A DNA stretch of 16,381 nucleotides from Rhodospirillales bacterium (GTDB taxonomy: Bacteria > Pseudomonadota > Alphaproteobacteria > SMXQ01): positions 1 through 16,381 of the forward strand of contig JAHEKA010000008.1 in assembly GCA_024638585.1 (NCBI GenBank), given 5' to 3'. Position 1 is the stretch's first letter; each line of letters begins with the position of its first letter. A model generated the notes under the pieces. That model was not told the DNA's origin, ran no database searches, and saw nothing but the letters and a program-made list of their open reading frames with translations. Position numbers and translations under genes: made by a program. Below, one piece after another: positions 12,708 through 16,381 of this stretch.

Positions 12708-14189
12708 TTAGCCGAAAATATCGCCGGTTAATTCTGCCCGCACCCGGTCACGGAAACGGCGGATCGCCTTGAAGCTGTCCACCAGAACGTCCTTTTCGCG
12801 GCGGGTGAGACTTTCCGGGGCCACGTAGTAGGAGACCTCCTTCCCGTCCCGGGCCGCGGCGACCTGATGGCGCAGGATGAGGCCGGCAAGGTGATGGTAG
12901 GCGCCTGAGAGGTAATCGCGTTCATCGCGATCGAGGTATCCGGCTTCGCCCAGGGCGTCGATGCGGCCAAGGGTGGACGGCGCTGCGATACTGTCTCGGA
13001 AGGCGACGATCCTGACCGCTTCGACCAGCGGCAGCAGGCCCGACTGTTTCAAGTTGATGGTGCCTTCGTGCAGCTCATCATCGCGCACCAGGATAAAGCG
13101 GTCGAAGAAACCGAGCGCCACCCCCGCAACCTCGGATTCGGTGGCGAGGCCCCGCAGGAAAGAGCGGTTCGCCGAGACCGTATCCAGCATGTGGCGGCGC
13201 AGCGACTGGGCCAAATCCTCCGCCCCCCGAACCGCGCGAAAATCCGAGATGATATCGCAGTAGCGCAGGCTTTCCGCGGTGCCGTCCGCAACCCAGGAAC
13301 TGAATTGTCTTTTCCAATCGGCAAGAGGTTGGCGCCAGACGGGGTTGGTCGCCATTACGTCACCCCTGCAAAGGGGAAAGCCGACGGTATCGAGAGCCTG
13401 GGTCAGCCGCCGCGCGAGCTCCAGGAACCAAGCGTCCTCGGCCTCCCGGTCGCCATCACCCTGGTCGGCAAGGATCAGCCCATTGTCTTGATCGGGGAAG
13501 ATGAAATTCTCCCCCCGCCCGCCAGAGCCCATAACGATGACGGCGAACTCCCTGGGCGGCGGTCCCTGTCCGGCGCGCGCCATATCCTCCATGACCAGGT
13601 CTGTGACCCGGCGGTAAACATCGTTGTTGACCTCCGTCAACAGCGCCTGGATTTGCGGCACCGGAACGCCGTCATCCAAGAGCCCACCGGCAATTTCGGC
13701 AAGTCGCCCTTTGACCGCCCGAAGGCCTTCAATCCCACCATCCCCGGCGAGCGCGTCCATCTCCTCCATCAGCCGGGGGGTCGATTCGAACAGCGCGTCC
13801 TTGAGGCGCAGGACGCCGACCAGCACCCCATTGCCGTCCACCGCGGGCAAGTGGCGGATGTCGAGCCGCCGCATGGTGGCAACAGCATGGAACAGAAACT
13901 CATCGGCGCTGATGGTTCGAACCGGGCCGGTCATAAGGTCCCTGACGGGCTGCTCCGGTTTGGCAATGAAAGCGATTCGCCTGGCAACATCCTGCTCGGT
14001 CAGGATCCCGACGGGGCGACCCGCCGGATCCGTCACAACGACACAAGTTCCCGCGCCCTCGCGCAGGCTGACGACGGCATCGCCGCAGGTCGCATCGGCA
14101 CCGATCGATCTGCAATCGTCCCGCATGGTGTCGCGCACCAGGTCACGGTAAAGGCTTGTCTGGGACGTCAAAGGATTCTCCTCCCCCAT
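12708..14189 (-). CDS. CBS-pair DUF294 nucleotidyltransferase-like protein
   Basis: The 493-residue cytoplasmic protein has two CBS motifs at the N-terminus (about 17-135; typical lines are VVVTDPAGRPVGILTEQD and LPAVDGNGVLVGVLRLKDAL). CBS pairs bind adenine nucleotides as energy or ligand sensors. The nucleotidyltransferase core follows, with VIVMGSGGRGENFIFPDQDN. This gives GSGGRGE (221-227) and acidic Asp233 and Asp235, as in GlnD/GlnE-type enzymes. The C-terminal helical half contains DDELHEGTINLKQSGLLPLV, the DUF294 C-terminal domain. The family is predicted to transfer a nucleotide to a protein target; the target is unknown. The ATG at 14187-14189 has GGGAGG a few bases upstream. The exonuclease gene faces it tail to tail. 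DUF294, DnaQ exonuclease and SSS symporter genes recur together, which suggests control of transport. Full length and intact. Confidence 0.9.
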   Translation of the reverse strand: MGEENPLTSQTSLYRDLVRDTMRDDCRSIGADATCGDAVVSLREGAGTCVVVTDPAGRPVGILTEQDVARRIAFIAKPEQPVRDLMTGPVRTISADEFLFHAVATMRRLDIRHLPAVDGNGVLVGVLRLKDALFESTPRLMEEMDALAGDGGIEGLRAVKGRLAEIAGGLLDDGVPVPQIQALLTEVNNDVYRRVTDLVMEDMARAGQGPPPREFAVIVMGSGGRGENFIFPDQDNGLILADQGDGDREAEDAWFLELARRLTQALDTVGFPLCRGDVMATNPVWRQPLADWKRQFSSWVADGTAESLRYCDIISDFRAVRGAEDLAQSLRRHMLDTVSANRSFLRGLATESEVAGVALGFFDRFILVRDDELHEGTINLKQSGLLPLVEAVRIVAFRDSIAAPSTLGRIDALGEAGYLDRDERDYLSGAYHHLAGLILRHQVAAARDGKEVSYYVAPESLTRREKDVLVDSFKAIRRFRDRVRAELTGDIFG

Positions 14190-14548
14190 AGCCCTCCCGC
14201 TGGCCGCGCACCGCTAAGAAGCAGCGAACCCAGGACCGCAAGAGCCCATGCGGCTCAGGCGGGCCCCGGTGACATCCGTCCCCATGGCCCGCTCACTCTC
14301 CATATTCCGCCAGGGGCCTGCTTCGCTTCCCATCTCGTCCTCATGTTAGCCGAAAAACCGGCGACCGCACATGCGGGGCGGGATCGGGCCGGTGTCCCGG
14401 GAACCATTTAGAGGGCCGCTTCAATCTTTTTTATGGCCCCGGGCCGCCGTCGCGCATTCGACCTGTTGGCAACCACCCGCACCTCGGTGTTTAATGGCGC
14501 CCCATTGCCACCGGCACGGCACCTTTCGCAAGTTATAGGGGACTCGCG
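14190..14548. other. Divergent intergenic region, about 360 bp
   Basis: This gap separates the leftward CBS/DUF294 gene from the rightward 150-residue protein gene. Several frames cross it on both strands, but all are extensions of shadows and none has a plausible start and composition of its own. I found one good promoter near its right end and no RNA gene or riboswitch pattern that I can defend. Confidence 0.5.
14466..14495 (+). promoter_or_regulatory. Sigma-70-like promoter for the 150-residue protein
   Basis: TTGGCA (14466-14471) and TTTAAT (14490-14495) each match the sigma-70 consensus in five of six positions and are 18 nt apart. Transcription would start near 14502, about 47 nt before the ATG at 14549. 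Confidence 0.55.
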
Positions 14549-15001
14549 ATGGAGCAACGCATCGAAGGGCGGCTGATTACGCCCATGCGTGGTCGCTTTA
14601 AGGGCGTAGGACAAAACCAGGTCGTTGATCCCTTCTATCAAGAGATCAACCCGGAGCGGCTGAAGATCTATCAGCGGTATCTCGATGCACTGTTCACGGT
14701 GATCGACGTGGACAACTACACCCGCTGGGCGTCGAGGCAGAATTTCGACAGGGAAAAACTCTCCAAGCAGGATCGGCTGATGGACCGGCTGTTCCGCGAG
14801 GACGCCTCCATGCGCGGTCTTTCTCCCGACTATCTCCACACCATGATCAATCAGTATTTCTTCGCCGATCCGGAACTCAGGAAAAGGTACAAGAGGTCCT
14901 GGGCGGAAACCGTGGTCTACCGGCGCCGTACCAAAAGCTTCTTTCTCAACGGGATCAGCGTGCAGTCCAAACTGGACGACGGGCGGGACAGGGAAGGCTG
15001 A
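14549..15001 (+). CDS. Uncharacterised soluble basic protein
   Basis: The 150-residue protein has no signal peptide or membrane helix and looks cytoplasmic. It starts with MEQRIEGRLITPMRGRF and has a central helical region rich in Arg, Asp and Tyr (for example ERLKIYQRYLDALFTVIDVD and NYTRWASRQNFDREKLSKQD). A segment FREDASMRGLSPDYLHTMIN follows, then a basic tail with YKRSWAETVVYRRRTKSFFL. No catalytic or DNA-binding motif could be identified. The start is supported by AGGGGA about 6 nt upstream and by the promoter at 14466-14495, so it is probably a monocistronic gene. It converges with the lipoprotein gene. I do not recognise the family. Confidence 0.75.
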   Translation: MEQRIEGRLITPMRGRFKGVGQNQVVDPFYQEINPERLKIYQRYLDALFTVIDVDNYTRWASRQNFDREKLSKQDRLMDRLFREDASMRGLSPDYLHTMINQYFFADPELRKRYKRSWAETVVYRRRTKSFFLNGISVQSKLDDGRDREG

Positions 15002-15009
15002 AATCGAGA

Positions 15010-15037
15010 CGGGCGGTGGCTAGATTCGCCCCGCCCG
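15010..15037. terminator. GC-rich hairpin between convergent genes
   Basis: CGGGCGG (15010-15016) pairs with CCGCCCG (15031-15037), and an inner GGC/GCC pair extends the stem across a one-base bulge to a seven-base loop. It lies just after the stop of the 150-residue protein and before the end of the convergent lipoprotein gene. No T tract follows on either strand, so at best it is an imperfect bidirectional terminator. Confidence 0.4.
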
Positions 15038-15076
15038 CTCAAGAACTCTAGAAAGCAACGACAGCCGACAACTGGA

Positions 15077-15400
15077 TCAGTCGCCCCCTGGACGGTGAGC
15101 CGACGAATCCGGATAGACCGCTTCCCAACGGACCCGGCGCTGCGGCACGATCTCCTGGTCAGGCCCAGCCATGACGGCCACCGCGGTCCCATTGGGCACG
15201 CAGATGGATTCTTCCTTCACGGCCCGGACCAGCGCGCAGTCTTCCTCGGCGATGGCCGAAATGGCGTGATCGGTGGTGCTTTTACCCGTTGCGACATAAC
15301 TGACGCCGTCGGCGGCAAAGGACGCTAGGGTCAGCGCCGGCGGCAGGGCACAACCGGCGAGCAAAAAAGGCACTAAAAGAACTAATACGACACGTGGCAT
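15077..15400 (-). CDS. Small outer-membrane or periplasmic lipoprotein, unknown function
   Basis: The 107-residue precursor has a short lipoprotein signal peptide with the lipobox LAGC (14-17), so Cys17 should be lipidated and become the first mature residue. The residue after Cys is Ala rather than Asp, which favours outer-membrane sorting by the usual rule. The mature part has a small-residue helix (ALTLASFAADGVSYVATGKS), then DHAISAIAEEDCALVRAVK and ESICVPNG. Cys55 and Cys67 could form a disulfide. The combination of V/ATGK, DHA and EEDC resembles small lipoproteins common in Rhodospirillales and related bacteria, recalled rather than searched. The ATG at 15398-15400 has a very strong GGGAGGT ribosome site six bases away. 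No function can be assigned. Confidence 0.85.
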   Translation of the reverse strand: MPRVVLVLLVPFLLAGCALPPALTLASFAADGVSYVATGKSTTDHAISAIAEEDCALVRAVKEESICVPNGTAVAVMAGPDQEIVPQRRVRWEAVYPDSSAHRPGGD

Positions 15401-15574
15401 TGCCTACCTCCCGTAGAACGAACTGCCGACCTGCCCCGATGCTAGGAGGCCATTCCTTGATCGGGGGTTAAATAATGGCGACAACTCGATATGCATTCTC
15501 CCTAATCCCGAAAAGCTCTGGTTCATTTCGGGCCAAAGACTGGAAATTTTCAGGGTCGTTCCCCGCACTGTTTA

Positions 15575-15596
15575 CATGGAGGGATTCGGCTCCATG
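15575..15596. repeat. Stem-loop with weak downstream T tract
   Basis: CATGGAG (15575-15581) pairs perfectly with CTCCATG (15590-15596) around the eight-base loop GGATTCGG. Five T residues follow at 15606-15610, nine bases past the stem. That spacing is long for a terminator, and no gene ends just upstream on the plus strand. Confidence 0.35.
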
Positions 15597-15766
15597 GACA
15601 AGGGCTTTTTGAAGGGCCGAAGCACTATCGCGATAAAGCTTTGGATTCCCTTGCTTCCAGCGGGTCTCTCTGGGGCCCGACTTGCGGTGGACTCATTTTT
15701 ATCGGCTTCCTGCCGGACCGGCGGGCGGATATCATGACGGTCTCGAAATCACCTTTGGGCCGCCCG

Positions 15767-15794
15767 GTCACGGCACTGTGACAAAGTTATGTCA
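15767..15794. promoter_or_regulatory. Triple half-site operator-like repeat upstream of the Rieske gene
   Basis: GTCAC (15767-15771), GTGAC (15778-15782) and TGTCA (15790-15794) form two overlapping inverted repeats: GTCAC-N6-GTGAC and TGACA-N6-TGTCA (15779-15794). Centres are 11-12 bp apart, close to one helical turn, so a dimeric regulator could bind one face of the DNA. The array lies 35 bp before the start codon, where a repressor or activator site is expected. The regulator is unknown. Confidence 0.4.
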
Positions 15795-15829
15795 ATGGCA
15801 TCCGGAGGCTCTCATATGGGAAATGAGCC

Positions 15830-16186
15830 ATGACCCCGGAACAAAATGCCCGCCTCGCCCGGGTTGGGCCGGGCACACCAGCGGGCGAGATGCTGCGCCG
15901 CTACGGGTGGCCGGTGTGGTTTTCAGAGTTGGTGGCCGACAAACCAGTGCCGGTCCGGCTCCTGGGGGAGAACCTCGTGCTCTTCCGCAATGCCGAAGGC
16001 TCGGTCGGCCTGTTGGACCGGCGCTGCCCCCATAGAGGCGCCTCCTTGGAGCGCGGCCGGGTCGAGGCTGACGGGCTGCGCTGCTGTTACCACGGCTGGA
16101 AATTTGCCGCCGGCTGGGCGAAGCCTAGGTCACGGTCCCGGTTTCGAGGTCCTGAGTGGCGGGCCGAACGTAGGCCCGCGGGCTGA
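15830..16186 (+). pseudogene. Truncated Rieske 2Fe-2S oxygenase alpha-subunit gene
   Basis: The N-terminal part matches Rieske non-haem iron oxygenases of the phthalate-dioxygenase/ring-demethylase type: MLRRYGWPVWFSELVADKPV, then PVRLLGENLVLFRN, then the cluster motif. The 2Fe-2S ligands are Cys66 and His68 in CPHRGASLE, and Cys85 and His88 in CCYHGWKF. Family members run to about 350-450 residues, with a C-terminal catalytic domain binding mononuclear iron. Here homology stops near residue 94 (about position 16111), and about 24 Arg-rich codons of unrelated sequence follow before the stop at 16186. The 3' part of the frame overlaps the coding sequence of the convergent regulator by 62 bp. 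The catalytic domain is absent, so no oxygenase activity is expected. The start ATG 15830 has a modest GGAAATGAG ribosome site. Confidence 0.85.
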
Positions 16187-16381
16187 GGCCGAACCATTCG
16201 TGCATTGTGCGGATCAGATCCTGGTCGCCGACGACCGCCACGGAATCGTCCGCGATCGCTTTGCGGAGGTCACGATCGCCCTCCCAGATTTCCACCATGG
16301 TTCTGAGGTCGCTGGTGACAAAAAGATCCACATCCTTGGAATGGTCCTCATCGCAAAGGTCAACGTCATCCTCGTCGATGA
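16125..16381 (-). CDS. C-terminal part of an HxlR-type regulator with SCP2-like domain
   Basis: An open frame enters from the right edge and ends at 16125-16127 (TAG). About 84 codons are visible. Residues include a segment with DVDLC, then DVDLFVTSDLRTMVEIWEGD, DLRKAIADDSVAVVGDQDLI and MHEWFGLSP. This pattern (VDLxVTxDLRTMxxxWxGDxxLxxA, ending in WxGLSP) is what I know from the C-terminal SCP2-like domain fused to HxlR-family winged-helix regulators. The DNA-binding domain would lie beyond the window. SCP2-type domains bind hydrophobic ligands, so it may sense a small organic compound. It is convergent with the broken Rieske gene and overlaps its read-through tail. The first in-frame GTG inside the window is internal, not a start. 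The family call is from memory of the pattern. Confidence 0.6.
   Translation of the reverse strand, partial: IDEDDVDLCDEDHSKDVDLFVTSDLRTMVEIWEGDRDLRKAIADDSVAVVGDQDLIRTMHEWFGLSPRAYVRPATQDLETGTVT

Larger units (their letters stand above)
15401..15829. other. Gene-poor region, about 430 bp, lower GC
   Basis: This stretch between the lipoprotein gene and the truncated Rieske gene contains no supported gene. A 45-codon frame at 15475-15612 has no family signal. The region is visibly richer in A and T than its surroundings. It holds a hairpin (15575-15596) and a set of three spaced half-sites (15767-15794) just upstream of the Rieske start. Together with the broken gene that follows, it looks like accessory or rearranged DNA. 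Confidence 0.5.

Noticed and set aside
13068..14411. 447-codon plus-strand frame opposite the CBS/DUF294 gene
   Set aside because: Antisense shadow; the minus-strand product has CBS and nucleotidyltransferase motifs.
14408..14440. Terminator with T6 run (CTTTTTT) near 14430
   Set aside because: The flanking GGGCC/GGCCC arms enclose the T run rather than precede it, so it is not a terminator structure.
15475..15612. 45-codon plus-strand frame in the gene-poor region
   Set aside because: Composition does not look like a protein (Ser/Trp/Phe mix without pattern) and there is no supporting context.
15682..16035. 117-codon plus-strand frame overlapping the Rieske start
   Set aside because: Out of frame with the clear Rieske motifs; Pro/Gly-rich shadow.

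Overview
The window is high-GC DNA from a Gram-negative bacterium. It is most likely an alphaproteobacterium of Rhodospirillales type. This is inferred from protein style: a two-domain alphaproteobacterial ETF-ubiquinone oxidoreductase, a uracil-DNA glycosylase with the N-terminal LKWQVEAGADEAIGE signature, and Shine-Dalgarno and promoter style. No rRNA, tRNA, CRISPR array or intact insertion sequence was seen. Most of the window is dense housekeeping chromosome; the right end looks rearranged.

Left part (1-5320). A truncated secreted-protein gene runs off the left edge, downstream of the minus-strand ETF-ubiquinone oxidoreductase gene (electrons from acyl-CoA and amino-acid dehydrogenases to ubiquinone). 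Diverging from it on the plus strand are a family-4-like uracil-DNA glycosylase with too few cysteines for the usual iron-sulfur cluster, a soluble lytic transglycosylase, and a MoaB-type molybdopterin protein.

Middle (5324-7631, minus strand). A likely operon holds a GT2 glycosyltransferase, a DUF2064 nucleotidyltransferase-like protein (the paired families TIGR04283/TIGR04282) and, after a 73-bp gap, a single-domain voltage-gated sodium channel of the NaChBac/NavMs type with the TLESWSM filter.

Transport and nucleotide-enzyme region (7924-14189). A large Na+/solute symporter is followed by a near-perfect intrinsic terminator that physically overlaps a promoter for two overlapping small genes: a two-helix membrane protein and a membrane-anchored TPR protein. 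Then come two minus-strand small membrane proteins, a plus-strand DnaQ-type exonuclease tethered by two N-terminal membrane helices, and a convergent CBS-pair/DUF294 nucleotidyltransferase. Symporter plus DnaQ exonuclease plus CBS/DUF294 is a recurring association, known to me from ActP-type acetate permease loci. I infer that this region encodes a membrane-localised, nucleotide-linked control module for the symporter. It is the best candidate here for a poorly described system.

Right part (14190-16381). This holds an orphan 150-residue protein with a good promoter, a small lipoprotein, a 430-bp gene-poor stretch with a triple half-site repeat, a Rieske-oxygenase gene truncated just after its 2Fe-2S motif, and the C-terminus of an HxlR/SCP2-type regulator running off the right edge. 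The Rieske/regulator junction looks like a deletion or rearrangement scar.
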